Below are positions 26,369-34,459 of a DNA stretch of 45,093 nt, piece after piece. Origin of the DNA: Rhodoferax sp. Lineage in GTDB: Bacteria; Pseudomonadota; Gammaproteobacteria; Burkholderiales; Burkholderiaceae_C. Under the pieces are notes generated by a model, which saw only the letters and a list, made by a program, of their open reading frames with translations, was not told the DNA's origin and made no database searches. The position numbers were made by a program, and so were the translations under genes. How positions within the stretch are numbered: the first letter of the stretch is position 1; each line of letters opens with the position of its first letter. The stretch spans positions 1-45,093 of the forward strand of contig NZ_JAAFHA010000021.1 in NCBI RefSeq assembly GCF_010365055.1, in the 5' to 3' direction.

Positions 26369-26403
26369 AACCCGGAGTTGGTAGCAGCTCCGGGTTTTCT
26401 TTT
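26369..26403 (+). terminator. Intrinsic terminator after the HhH gene
   Basis: AACCCGGAG (26369-26377) pairs with CTCCGGGTT (26388-26396) across a 10-nt loop and is followed by TTCTTTT. It lies 40 bp after the stop codon. Confidence 0.85.
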
Positions 26404-26484
26404 GTCAGCGACAGATGCCCCCAACGCAGCCGCTGCGAACCGGCACTGCAGCACATGCAGCAGTGCGCGAGTCGCCACCCCCAC

Positions 26485-26498
26485 TTGATCTATGTCAC
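26485..26498 (+). promoter_or_regulatory. FNR/Anr-like operator upstream of the c/b cytochrome gene
   Basis: TTGAT-CTAT-GTCAC matches the anaerobic-regulator consensus TTGAT-N4-(A/G)TCAA at nine of ten defined positions. It is 75 bp before the start codon. A candidate promoter, TTTACA (26503-26508), 17 bp, CACAAT (26526-26531), would place the box near -46. It suggests induction when oxygen is low. This is a single-site match and could be chance. Confidence 0.4.
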
Positions 26499-26572
26499 AG
26501 TGTTTACAGTACTTAACAGAGTGGACACAATTGAAGTTAAACTTCCCCGTCTAACAATGTGGAGACTTTCCC

Positions 26573-28564
26573 ATGCGATTTGTGCGTTCGGCCCTAGGGG
26601 CCACTTTTCTTTGTCTTGCAAGTGTGCTGTTGGCCTTACCCGCCAGCGCCGCCTCGCCTCTTGACAATGCCACTTGCTTGAGCTGCCATGATGGCAAGAA
26701 AGGCAATCTCGAAGTACCGGCCGCTGACGGCTCAAAGCGGGCGCTGCACAGCGTTGCACCCGACAAGTTTGGCCAGAGCGTGCACGCCCAGATGCAATGC
26801 GTGGCCTGCCACACCGACATCAAGGACAACGCCGAAACCGCCAATGCCCACGCCAAGGACCCAGCGCAAGCGCTGAAGAAAGTGGACTGCGCCGGTTGCC
26901 ACCAAGACTTGTGGGACCAGGCGCAAAAAGACAGCAGCGCCAAGAGCAAGCCCCGTCTTGAGTTGGTAGCCAAGAACATTGCAGCGTACAAGAACTCCTT
27001 CCACGCGCGCCCCAGTGCCGACGACAACACCAAGCCCAATGCCTCGTGCGACAACTGCCACGACACGCACAGCTTCAACGTCCCAGCCAAGGATTCGCCG
27101 CAGTACAACGACTGGCGCCTGACTATTTCGAACACCTGCGGCACCAGCTGCCATGATGACCAGCTAGAAACTTATGCCGGCTCGGTGCACGGCCAGGAAG
27201 TGCTGGACAAGAAGAACCCCAAGGCCGCGGTTTGCTCTGATTGCCATACCGCGCATGCGGTCGTCAATTCTTCGAGCGACCCCTTCAAGCTTGCCGTGAC
27301 CGACCAATGCGGTTCGTGCCATGAAGAAAACCTCAAGACCTACAAAGGCACCTTTCACGGTCAGATCAGCACGCTGGGCTACGCCTACACTGCCAAGTGC
27401 TACAACTGCCACGGCAGCCACGAGATATTGAGGGCTGACGACCCCAAATCCAAGGTTCATGTCAACAACCGTTTGGAGACCTGCCGCGAATGCCACAGCG
27501 GTAAAAAAGAATTGGCTCTGGCGCCGGCCGGTTTTGTCAGTTTTGAGCCGCATGGTCATGTCAATGATTTCAACCGTTACCCGCAAATCTGGGTGGCCTG
27601 GCAGATCATGGTGCAGCTGCTGGTGGGCACCTTTGGCTTCTTCTGGGTGCACACGCTGCTGTGGTTCTACCGCGAATTCAAGGAACGCAAAGCCACCAGC
27701 GCGCATCGGCGCATCAAGGCCGAAGCGGTGCCGACGCACCTGAAAGGCAAACACGTCAAGCGCTTCAGCTTGACCTGGCGCATTGCCCACATCACCTTTG
27801 CCCTGAGCTTGATGGTGCTGACCATCACCGGTATGCCGCTGTTCTATGCTGACGTGTCCTGGGCGCCTGTCATCATGACGGCGCTGGGCGGTCCGCAAAC
27901 CGCTGGCCTGATCCACCGTGTAGCGGCGGTCATTTTTGCCGGCGTGTTCTTCTGGCACCTGATCTACATCACGGTGCGCATTGCCAAAGACTGGAAGAAC
28001 TTCAAGTTCTTCGGCCCGAACTCGCTGGTGCCCAACCTGCAAGACGGCAAAGACATGCTCGCCATGTTCAAGTGGTTCTTTGGGCAAGGCCCGCGTCCGG
28101 TATTTGACCGCTGGACCTATTGGGAGAAGTTTGACTACTGGGCTCCGTTCTGGGGTGTCACCATCATCGGTGTCAGCGGCTTGATGATGTGGTTCCCCCA
28201 TTTCTTCGGCGCGTTCCTGCCGGGCTGGGTGTTCAACGTGGCGGCCATCTTCCACGCTGAAGAAGCGTTTCTGGCGGTGGTGTTCCTGTTCACCGTGCAC
28301 TTCTTCAACAACCACTTCCGTCCTGACAAGTTCCCGCTTGAAGTGGTGATGTTCACCGGCACCTTCTCGCTTGAAGAGTTCAAGCACGACCATGGCGTTG
28401 AGTACCAGCGCCTGGTTGACACCGGTGAACTGGAGAAATACCTGGTGGACGCACCGTCACCCGCCAAGATGGCATTCTCCCGTGCGCTGGGCTTTGTGCT
28501 GATCTGTATTGGCCTGACCCTGCTGACACTGGTTGCGATCGGCTTCTTTAGTAGCAGCCACTAA
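26573..28564 (+). CDS. Inner-membrane multiheme c / b-type cytochrome fusion (CbcL-like quinol oxidoreductase)
   Basis: A 663-residue protein. The signal peptide (about 1-27) is followed by a periplasmic domain with eight CXXCH sites (first Cys at 35, 76, 106, 159, 221, 246, 276 and 304). A ninth, atypical CX3CH site lies at 189-194 (TCGTSCH). The C-terminal half (about 340-655) is a cytochrome b561/FdnI/HydC-like membrane domain. Helices such as RIAHITFALSLMVLTITG, the following GLIHRVAAVIF and FFWHLIYI, and FHAEEAFLAVVFL carry the His ligands for two b hemes. Nine c-heme sites plus a diheme b domain is the layout described for Geobacter CbcL, which takes electrons from quinol to the periplasm. 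Here it probably does the job of CymA for the Mtr conduit. It has its own leader with an FNR-like box. Confidence 0.85.
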   Translation: MRFVRSALGATFLCLASVLLALPASAASPLDNATCLSCHDGKKGNLEVPAADGSKRALHSVAPDKFGQSVHAQMQCVACHTDIKDNAETANAHAKDPAQALKKVDCAGCHQDLWDQAQKDSSAKSKPRLELVAKNIAAYKNSFHARPSADDNTKPNASCDNCHDTHSFNVPAKDSPQYNDWRLTISNTCGTSCHDDQLETYAGSVHGQEVLDKKNPKAAVCSDCHTAHAVVNSSSDPFKLAVTDQCGSCHEENLKTYKGTFHGQISTLGYAYTAKCYNCHGSHEILRADDPKSKVHVNNRLETCRECHSGKKELALAPAGFVSFEPHGHVNDFNRYPQIWVAWQIMVQLLVGTFGFFWVHTLLWFYREFKERKATSAHRRIKAEAVPTHLKGKHVKRFSLTWRIAHITFALSLMVLTITGMPLFYADVSWAPVIMTALGGPQTAGLIHRVAAVIFAGVFFWHLIYITVRIAKDWKNFKFFGPNSLVPNLQDGKDMLAMFKWFFGQGPRPVFDRWTYWEKFDYWAPFWGVTIIGVSGLMMWFPHFFGAFLPGWVFNVAAIFHAEEAFLAVVFLFTVHFFNNHFRPDKFPLEVVMFTGTFSLEEFKHDHGVEYQRLVDTGELEKYLVDAPSPAKMAFSRALGFVLICIGLTLLTLVAIGFFSSSH

Positions 28565-28617
28565 AAAGGCAGCGCCCCTGGGTTGCCAGTGGCGCTTCTG
28601 TAGAAGACCTAAATTAG

Positions 28618-28648
28618 AACGCCGGGCATCGTCACGATGCCCGGCGTT
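28618..28648. terminator. Bidirectional hairpin between converging genes
   Basis: AACGCCGGGCATC and its exact complement GATGCCCGGCGTT form a 13-bp stem with a GTCAC loop. It lies between the converging CbcL-like gene and hemG. T-tracts are weak on both sides (TCCATTTCC on plus). Confidence 0.75.
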
Positions 28649-28671
28649 TCCATTTCCGCATGCGCAACAAC

Positions 28672-29202
28672 TCAGGGCATGTCGCAGACCCGCTGGGCAA
28701 AGGACTCCACCTGTTGCCAGTCGGTGAACTCGATCACCGCCTTGGGGTCGGTCGGGCCGTTCGTCATGAACATGATCAGGCGAATCATGAAGCGGTCGAC
28801 CAAGCGGTAGCGCGGGTAGTCGAGCTTGCCGGCAAAGACACCCAGCAATTTGGGCTGCCAGCTGACCGTGCGCAGGAACTTGATCAGGTAGGGGTTGGTG
28901 TCAGGCCGGTTCTTTTCCGGCTTGCGCGCCACGATGTTGACGGTGAAAAAGGCATTGGCCTTGCTCTGCAGCAGCGCCTGATGGCGCTCAATGAATTGCT
29001 TGACCGTCGGCTGGTGCTTGCCGTAGCGGATGCTGGCGCCAATGACGATCTTGTCAAAACTGGCCAAATCCAGCGCATCGGCCTGGGCCAGCGGCTCGAC
29101 CGTCACGGTGTTGCCCTGCTGCGCCATGACTTGCTGCAAGCGCTCGCAAATGCGGCGCGTATGGCCATCGGTGGTCGAGTACGCGACAAGAATCTTGCTC
29201 AT
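28672..29202 (-). CDS. hemG: Protoporphyrinogen IX dehydrogenase (quinone), HemG
   Basis: A 176-residue flavodoxin-fold enzyme oxidising protoporphyrinogen IX to protoporphyrin IX with quinone as acceptor, a late step of heme synthesis. The N-terminal FMN loop is YSTTDGHTRRI. IGASIRYGKH, VARKPEK and YPRYRLVDRFMI are strongly conserved with E. coli HemG, including the long insert that marks HemG apart from other flavodoxins. The ATG at 29202 has AAGGAA upstream; an in-frame upstream start at 29232 is less likely. It converges on a gene for a nine-heme cytochrome in a locus needing over thirty hemes per full set of proteins, so a supply role is plausible. Confidence 0.93.
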   Translation of the reverse strand: MSKILVAYSTTDGHTRRICERLQQVMAQQGNTVTVEPLAQADALDLASFDKIVIGASIRYGKHQPTVKQFIERHQALLQSKANAFFTVNIVARKPEKNRPDTNPYLIKFLRTVSWQPKLLGVFAGKLDYPRYRLVDRFMIRLIMFMTNGPTDPKAVIEFTDWQQVESFAQRVCDMP

Positions 29203-29402
29203 TCCTTTTCCTTGGTCTGAAACCCTCGGCAATGCCGGTGGATTGGTTGCTTCAGCCAGGGACGGCCCGCCAATTGGCCCCGCCCCAAGCGATCATCGGA
29301 ATTATCCGCGCTATGTGCGCCAGCACACCGACCCGGTCAAGGCGCTGCAACAGAATGTTCTAGTTACCCGTCCTGCCTTGTCAGATCCCTCCGAAAGTCA
29401 CC

Positions 29403-31025
29403 ATGTTAAAAAACAAATTCATCCCCTGTGCGTTGCTGGCCTTGAGCCCCGCTGTCTTTGCTGCGCCGCCGGACGCTGGCAGCCAGATGCAGCAAATTCC
29501 GCCTGCGCCAATCCAACGGCCCGCAGAGCCGGGTATTGACTTCAAGCCCATCAGCCCAGCGGCCATGGCCGCACCAGACAACGCAAGAATCACCGTCAAC
29601 CAGTTGCGCGTCACCGGCGCCAAGGTCTATTCTGAGGCAGACTTGCTCGCCATCACCGGCTTCAAGGCAGGCAGCGAACTCTCGCTGACTGATTTGCGCG
29701 GCATGGCCGCACGCATCGCCGACCACTACCACCGCAACGGCTATTTTGTGGCCCAGGCCTACCTGCCGGCGCAAGACATCAAAAACGGCATCGTCACCAT
29801 CGCCGTGATCGATGGGCAATACGGCAAGGTCGCGCTGAACAACCAGACCAATGTGTCCAACGCGCTGGCCAACAACCTGCTCAGCGGCCTTAACAGCGGC
29901 GATGTGGTGGCCTCAGGCCCGTTAGAGAATCGCCTGCTGCTGCTGTCTGACCTGCCCGGCGTCAAGGTCAACTCGACCCTGGTTCCCGGCGCTACGGTCG
30001 GCAGCTCCGACCTACTTGTCAACATGACACAGGGCCCCCGTATCAGCGGCAGCATTGATGCCGACAACGCTGGCAACTATTACACCGGCGAGTACCGTAT
30101 TGGTGCCACCGTCAACTACAACGAACCGCTGGGCCTGGGTGATGTGGCCTCGCTGCGGGTGTTGACCTCCGGCAAAGGGTTGAACTATGCCCGCGGCTCC
30201 TACCAGCTGCAATTGGGCAAAGCCACGGTTGGCGTCGCCTACAGCGCGCTGGAATACGAACTTAGTCGTGGGGCTTACGAGGGCTTAGGCTACAACGGCA
30301 CAGCCAAGGTTGCCAGCCTTTACGGCAGCTACCCCCTGATCCGCTCACGCAACAACAACCTGTACGCCGGGCTCAGCTACGACGACAAAACGTTTGAAGA
30401 CAATATTAACTCGACGACCCTGCGTGACAAGAAGGCCCAGGTCTTGACGGCCAGCCTGTCCGGCAACCGGCGTGACAGCTTGGGTGGTGGCGGTGTCACC
30501 GGCTATTCGCTCGCCTTGAGCGCTGGCAACATCGACAACAGCAACCCTGGCGAGATCAATGGCAACTTCAACAAGCTCGGTTTCAGTCTGTCGCGGCTGC
30601 AGCGCGTAACCGATACCGTCTCCTTGTCCGCAGTGGCAAACGGCCAACTCGCTTCCACGGCCCTGGACTCGTCCGAACAAATGGAGCTCGGCGGCATGTA
30701 TGGCGTGCGCGCCTATCCGGAAGGTGAAGGTTATGGCGACGAAGGCGTGGTGCTGAATCTGGAAGCGCGCATGCAGTTGCCCAAATTCTCTGACAGCATG
30801 CCGGGCCAGTTGCAGCTGATCGGCTTCGTCGATGCAGGCACCGTGCGCGCGCACAACGCGGACGATCGCCGCACCCTGAGCGGCGCCGGCGTCGGCCTCA
30901 ACTGGTCGGACACCAACAACTTCATGGTGCGGGCCTATTACGCCGGCAAGATTGGTGATGAAGATGCCACCTCGGCGCCCGACAAGTCGGGTCGCTTCTG
31001 GATTCAGGCTGTCAAGTATTTCTAA
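29403..31025 (+). CDS. TpsB outer-membrane transporter (FhaC/ShlB/HecB family)
   Basis: A 540-residue two-partner secretion transporter. The signal peptide (about 1-20, ending VFAA) is followed by a Pro-rich linker and POTRA-type domains; the first begins ITVNQLRVTGAKVYSEADLL (about 61-80). The C-terminal 16-strand barrel (about 205-540) carries GVRAYPEGEGYGDEG, the family's VRGY-type motif with Ala in place of Gly. The protein ends in Phe, as expected for BAM-assembled barrels. It recognises the N-terminal secretion domain of its TpsA partner, encoded 60 bp downstream, and threads it through the outer membrane. The divergent 200-bp gap to hemG presumably holds its promoter. Confidence 0.92.
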   Translation: MLKNKFIPCALLALSPAVFAAPPDAGSQMQQIPPAPIQRPAEPGIDFKPISPAAMAAPDNARITVNQLRVTGAKVYSEADLLAITGFKAGSELSLTDLRGMAARIADHYHRNGYFVAQAYLPAQDIKNGIVTIAVIDGQYGKVALNNQTNVSNALANNLLSGLNSGDVVASGPLENRLLLLSDLPGVKVNSTLVPGATVGSSDLLVNMTQGPRISGSIDADNAGNYYTGEYRIGATVNYNEPLGLGDVASLRVLTSGKGLNYARGSYQLQLGKATVGVAYSALEYELSRGAYEGLGYNGTAKVASLYGSYPLIRSRNNNLYAGLSYDDKTFEDNINSTTLRDKKAQVLTASLSGNRRDSLGGGGVTGYSLALSAGNIDNSNPGEINGNFNKLGFSLSRLQRVTDTVSLSAVANGQLASTALDSSEQMELGGMYGVRAYPEGEGYGDEGVVLNLEARMQLPKFSDSMPGQLQLIGFVDAGTVRAHNADDRRTLSGAGVGLNWSDTNNFMVRAYYAGKIGDEDATSAPDKSGRFWIQAVKYF

Positions 31026-31085
31026 GGCCGTTGTCCTGCAATTGAGCCTTGAACACAGATTTTTTAAGATTTTTGGAGTGAACTC

Positions 31086-34000
31086 ATGAACTGTACTTAT
31101 CGATCCATCTGGAACGACAGCACCGGCACTTTTGTGGCGGTATCAGAAGACGCCAAGAGCGCGGGCAAAAAAACCTCGTCGTGCAGCAATGCGACGGGTT
31201 CGGCGGCCGCCTTTGCCTTGCAGGCACTGGCCCTCTCTGTCGCCCTGGCCTTTGGCGGCAACGCCTTTGCCGGGCCTGCGGGTGGCGTGGTGGCAGCGGG
31301 TGCTGCCAACATCAGCACAGCAGTTGGCAAGACCACCATCAACCAGTCAACGCAGAACGCTGCCATCAACTGGCAAAGCTTCAACATCGCGGCGGGCGAA
31401 GCGGTGCAGTTTGTGCAGCCCAACAGCAATTCGGTCACGCTGAACCGGGTGCTGGGCGCTGACCCGTCCAGCATTCTGGGCAGCATGACGGCCAACGGCA
31501 AGGTATTCCTCGTTAACCCGAATGGCGTGCTGTTCGGCAAGGGCTCATCGGTGAATGTGGGCGGGCTCGTAGCCTCCACCCTGAACATCGCCGACAGTGA
31601 CTTCATGGCGGGCAACTACCAATTCAACGGCGCGGGCAATGGCGCGGTGCTGAATCAAGGCACGATCAACGCCGATGGCGGCTATGTCGCGTTATTGGGC
31701 GCCAACGTTGGTAACGACGGCGTCATTGCCGCCCAACTCGGCACCGTGGCACTCGCGGCTGGCAATGCCATCACGCTGGACGTGGCCGGTGACGGCCTGC
31801 TCAATGTGAGCGTGAACCAAGGCGCGGTCAACGCGCTCGCGCAAAACGGCGGCCTGATCCAGGCCGACGGCGGCCAGGTCCTGCTGACCTCGCGCTCGGC
31901 CAGCGCCCTGCTGCCAAGCGCCGTGAACAACACCGGAGTGGTCCAGGCACAGACGCTGGTCACCGGTGAAGACGGCAGCATCATGCTGATGGGCGACATG
32001 CAAAGCGGCACCGTGAATGTGGGCGGCACGCTCGATGCGTCGGCACCCCATGGCGGCAACGGCGGTTTCATTGAAACCTCGGCGGCGCATGTGAAGGTGG
32101 CAGACGATGTCAAAATTACCACGTTGGCTAGCGCCGGAAAAACCGGGACTTGGCTGATCGACCCACAGGACTTCACCATTGGTACAAATTCCGGCGACGA
32201 TATCGCCGGCACCACTCTTGAAGGGCAACTGGTCACTAACAGCGTCGTCATCAGCACGGTAGAAACCGGAGTCAACACGCCCCCGACAAATTATTATGGG
32301 GCAACCAATGGTGTCGGCGATATCAATGTCAATGATGCGCTCAGCTGGACGGTGTCCAGCGGTGTTCCGACCACGCTGACCTTGAATGCTGCGCGCAACG
32401 TGAACTTCAATGCGAACATCACGGCGACCGGCGGCAACCTGGTAGCGAACGCGGGCAACGATGTAATCGTGAAGGCGGGCCTGTCCACAGGCATTAGGGC
32501 AACCTTCGCAGCGGGAGACAGTGGAAATATTACCTGGACCGCGGGCAATGACGTCATCAGCAATTCGGCCGTTACGGCGACCGGTGGCGACTTCACCATC
32601 TGCTGCGGACGCGATATCAAAATCAATGGGGCCGTGACGACGACTGATGGCGACGCCATACTGAAGGCAGGACGCGATATTGTTATTGCCGCGGCCATGA
32701 CGACGACCAATGGCAACGTGCTGCTGCGTGCCGGAAGCAAACCTTCCGCCGAAGTGCCGGGGCTTATCGGTGGCACCGTGGTCTTTGGGCCGGGTGTCCG
32801 TTATACCGTCAACGGGACTGCCCCTGTTCCTGAGGCTGTCACGGTCGACTCCACCCCAGCTTCCTACGCCACGCCAAATGATTTTTCCGGTAACTTCATC
32901 CTGACCGGCGGCGCCACGCTGACGCAGCACATGCTGGTCTTCGCACAGGGCAATGACAAAGTCTATGACGGCGACAGGGACGCGACTCTTTCTTTCAGGG
33001 GCGACCCCACGCTGGGTGGCACTGTGACCTTGGTTCCAGGCACGGGCCTTTTCGACACCAAGGACGTCGGCACTGACAAACCAATTACCTATACCGGTTA
33101 CAGCCTGGGCGGGGCAGACGCGGCTAAATTTGCGCTTTGGGGTACTTGCACGGATGTTTATGGTTCTGGGGTAACCAGCGCAGCGATCACACCGGCACCG
33201 CTGACCTTGAAGGCCAACGACGCGACCAAGGTCTACGGCACGACATTCACACCGTTGAGCACTGCCTTTACGGTGCCGGTACGCCCGGTGGGTAGTGAAA
33301 CCGTCACTGCCGTCACCGAGACCAGCACCGGCTCGGCGCCCACCGCCAGCGTGGCGGGCAGCACCTATCCGATCGCGATCACGCCAGATAGCGCCACCGG
33401 CGCCAATGGCTTTATCGCCACCAACTACACCATCACGTATCTCAATGGCGCCCTGACCGTGACCCCGGCACCGCTGGTCTTGACGGCCAATGACGCCACC
33501 AAGGTCTACGGCACAACGTTCACGCCGGCCGGCACGGCCTTCACCCAGGTTGGCCTGCTCAACAGCGACACGGTCACCAGTGTGGTCGAGACCAGCACCG
33601 GTTCGGCACCGACCGCCAGCGTGGCCGGCAGCACCTATCCGATCGTCATCACGCCCGGCAGCGCCACCGGCAGCTTCACGCCAACCAACTACACCATAAC
33701 GTATGTTGATGGCAAGCTGACTGTGACGCCGGCGCCTCTGACGATTACAGCCAACGATGTCACCAAGAACTACGGAGAGGCGCCGGTCTTGTCGGGCTTT
33801 AGCACGACGCCCTTGGCGAACGATGAAACGGTTGGCAGTGTGACTGAGACCAGCCCGGGCCAGCCGGCGACTGCGCCAGCCGGCACCACCTACCCGATCA
33901 CCGTGGGCAGTGCCACCGGCGGTACCTTCACGCCCTCCAACTACGACATCGGTTATGTTGACGGCGTGTTGACGGTGCGCCCCTTGCCAGTGATCGTGCC

Positions 34001-34271
34001 ACCGGTAGAAACAACACCCATAGAGACCTTGCCTGACGTTCCCTACGAAGGACCAGTCGTGAAGCCAGGTGTCACCGCACCGACCTGGATGCCGGTGGTC
34101 GTACCCCCGGGCACGCCGCCGGAACTGCTGACCTTGGCACCACCGGTCGTGCCGCCGGTCGTCGTCGCCCCGGTGCTGGTGGTGGAGCAGCCGCCCGTCA
34201 TCGTGGCGCCTGAAACCCCGCCGGAAATCTACGTGGCGCCCAAGCGCGCACGCAAGCAAGACCGCAATTAA
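31086..34271 (+). CDS. TpsA two-partner secretion exoprotein with YDG and MBG repeats
   Basis: A 1061-residue surface or secreted protein. It begins with an extended signal peptide region (ESPR, YRSIWNDSTGTFVAVSE) and a cleavage site near AFA (62). The TPS secretion domain (about 65-190) is of the filamentous hemagglutinin type, with FNIAAGEAVQFVQPN and VFLVNPNGVLFGKG. A beta-helical part (about 190-610) contains NADGGYVALLG and ETSAAHVKVADDV. Then come one YDG domain (about 617-700, KVYDGDRDATL) and three MBG-type repeats (about 701-793, 794-880 and 881-968), the first two very alike at DNA level. The tail (about 969-1061) is Pro/Val-rich, with basic residues at the end. GGAG precedes the ATG, and its TpsB lies just upstream. 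Adhesion or aggregation is the likely role. Confidence 0.9.
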   Translation: MNCTYRSIWNDSTGTFVAVSEDAKSAGKKTSSCSNATGSAAAFALQALALSVALAFGGNAFAGPAGGVVAAGAANISTAVGKTTINQSTQNAAINWQSFNIAAGEAVQFVQPNSNSVTLNRVLGADPSSILGSMTANGKVFLVNPNGVLFGKGSSVNVGGLVASTLNIADSDFMAGNYQFNGAGNGAVLNQGTINADGGYVALLGANVGNDGVIAAQLGTVALAAGNAITLDVAGDGLLNVSVNQGAVNALAQNGGLIQADGGQVLLTSRSASALLPSAVNNTGVVQAQTLVTGEDGSIMLMGDMQSGTVNVGGTLDASAPHGGNGGFIETSAAHVKVADDVKITTLASAGKTGTWLIDPQDFTIGTNSGDDIAGTTLEGQLVTNSVVISTVETGVNTPPTNYYGATNGVGDINVNDALSWTVSSGVPTTLTLNAARNVNFNANITATGGNLVANAGNDVIVKAGLSTGIRATFAAGDSGNITWTAGNDVISNSAVTATGGDFTICCGRDIKINGAVTTTDGDAILKAGRDIVIAAAMTTTNGNVLLRAGSKPSAEVPGLIGGTVVFGPGVRYTVNGTAPVPEAVTVDSTPASYATPNDFSGNFILTGGATLTQHMLVFAQGNDKVYDGDRDATLSFRGDPTLGGTVTLVPGTGLFDTKDVGTDKPITYTGYSLGGADAAKFALWGTCTDVYGSGVTSAAITPAPLTLKANDATKVYGTTFTPLSTAFTVPVRPVGSETVTAVTETSTGSAPTASVAGSTYPIAITPDSATGANGFIATNYTITYLNGALTVTPAPLVLTANDATKVYGTTFTPAGTAFTQVGLLNSDTVTSVVETSTGSAPTASVAGSTYPIVITPGSATGSFTPTNYTITYVDGKLTVTPAPLTITANDVTKNYGEAPVLSGFSTTPLANDETVGSVTETSPGQPATAPAGTTYPITVGSATGGTFTPSNYDIGYVDGVLTVRPLPVIVPPVETTPIETLPDVPYEGPVVKPGVTAPTWMPVVVPPGTPPELLTLAPPVVPPVVVAPVLVVEQPPVIVAPETPPEIYVAPKRARKQDRN
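33187..33990 (+). repeat. Tandem MBG-domain coding repeats inside the TpsA gene
   Basis: Three head-to-tail units of about 260-280 bp (from about 33187, 33466 and 33727) each open with a codon run for PAPL(T/V)...AND(A/V)TK. Units 1 and 2 share long near-identical blocks, for example the stretch encoding ETSTGSAPTASVAGSTYPI, while unit 3 has diverged. Such arrays can expand or contract by recombination. Confidence 0.8.
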
Positions 34272-34284
34272 GTCGGGCTAATGC

Positions 34285-34335
34285 CAAGGGGTTGCGCCGC
34301 GCTGCTGACTGAAGTCGGCGCGCCGCAGCCCCTTG
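34285..34335 (+). terminator. Long GC-rich hairpin after the TpsA gene
   Basis: CAAGGGGTTGCGCCGCGC (34285-34302) pairs with GCGCGCCGCAGCCCCTTG (34318-34335): 18 bp with one G-T pair and one mismatch, and a 15-nt loop. A loose T-rich stretch (GATTCTTTT) follows 10 nt later. It probably ends the tpsBA transcript. Confidence 0.55.
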
Positions 34336-34412
34336 CCACGTCCCCGATTCTTTTGCGGAAGACCTCGCCGACGCCGCGCGGGTTCTCGCCCCAGAAATTG
34401 AAGGGCAGTGAT

Positions 34413-34456
34413 ACCATGACACGCATGGTCGCCTGGACAGGCTTTGTCAAGACAAA
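34413..34456 (+). promoter_or_regulatory. Two palindromes just before the L,D-transpeptidase start
   Basis: ACCATG-acacg-CATGGT (34413-34429) and TTTGTC-AA-GACAAA (34443-34456) are both perfect. The second ends 3 bp before the ATG and occupies the place where a ribosome site would be, and no clear AGGAG is seen. They could be operators or leader structures controlling translation. Confidence 0.4.
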
Positions 34457-34459
34457 CCC

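Noticed and set aside
26443-26466. GCACTGC ... GCAGTGC hairpin before the c/b cytochrome gene
   Set aside because: A 7-bp stem in GC-rich DNA with no T-tract and no relation to the promoter; too likely by chance.
31692-34259. 855-codon open frame antisense to the TpsA gene
   Set aside because: It is very long, but its composition (Arg/Gly/His-rich, repetitive) is what the complement of the MBG-repeat gene gives. The plus-strand product has clear TPS domains.
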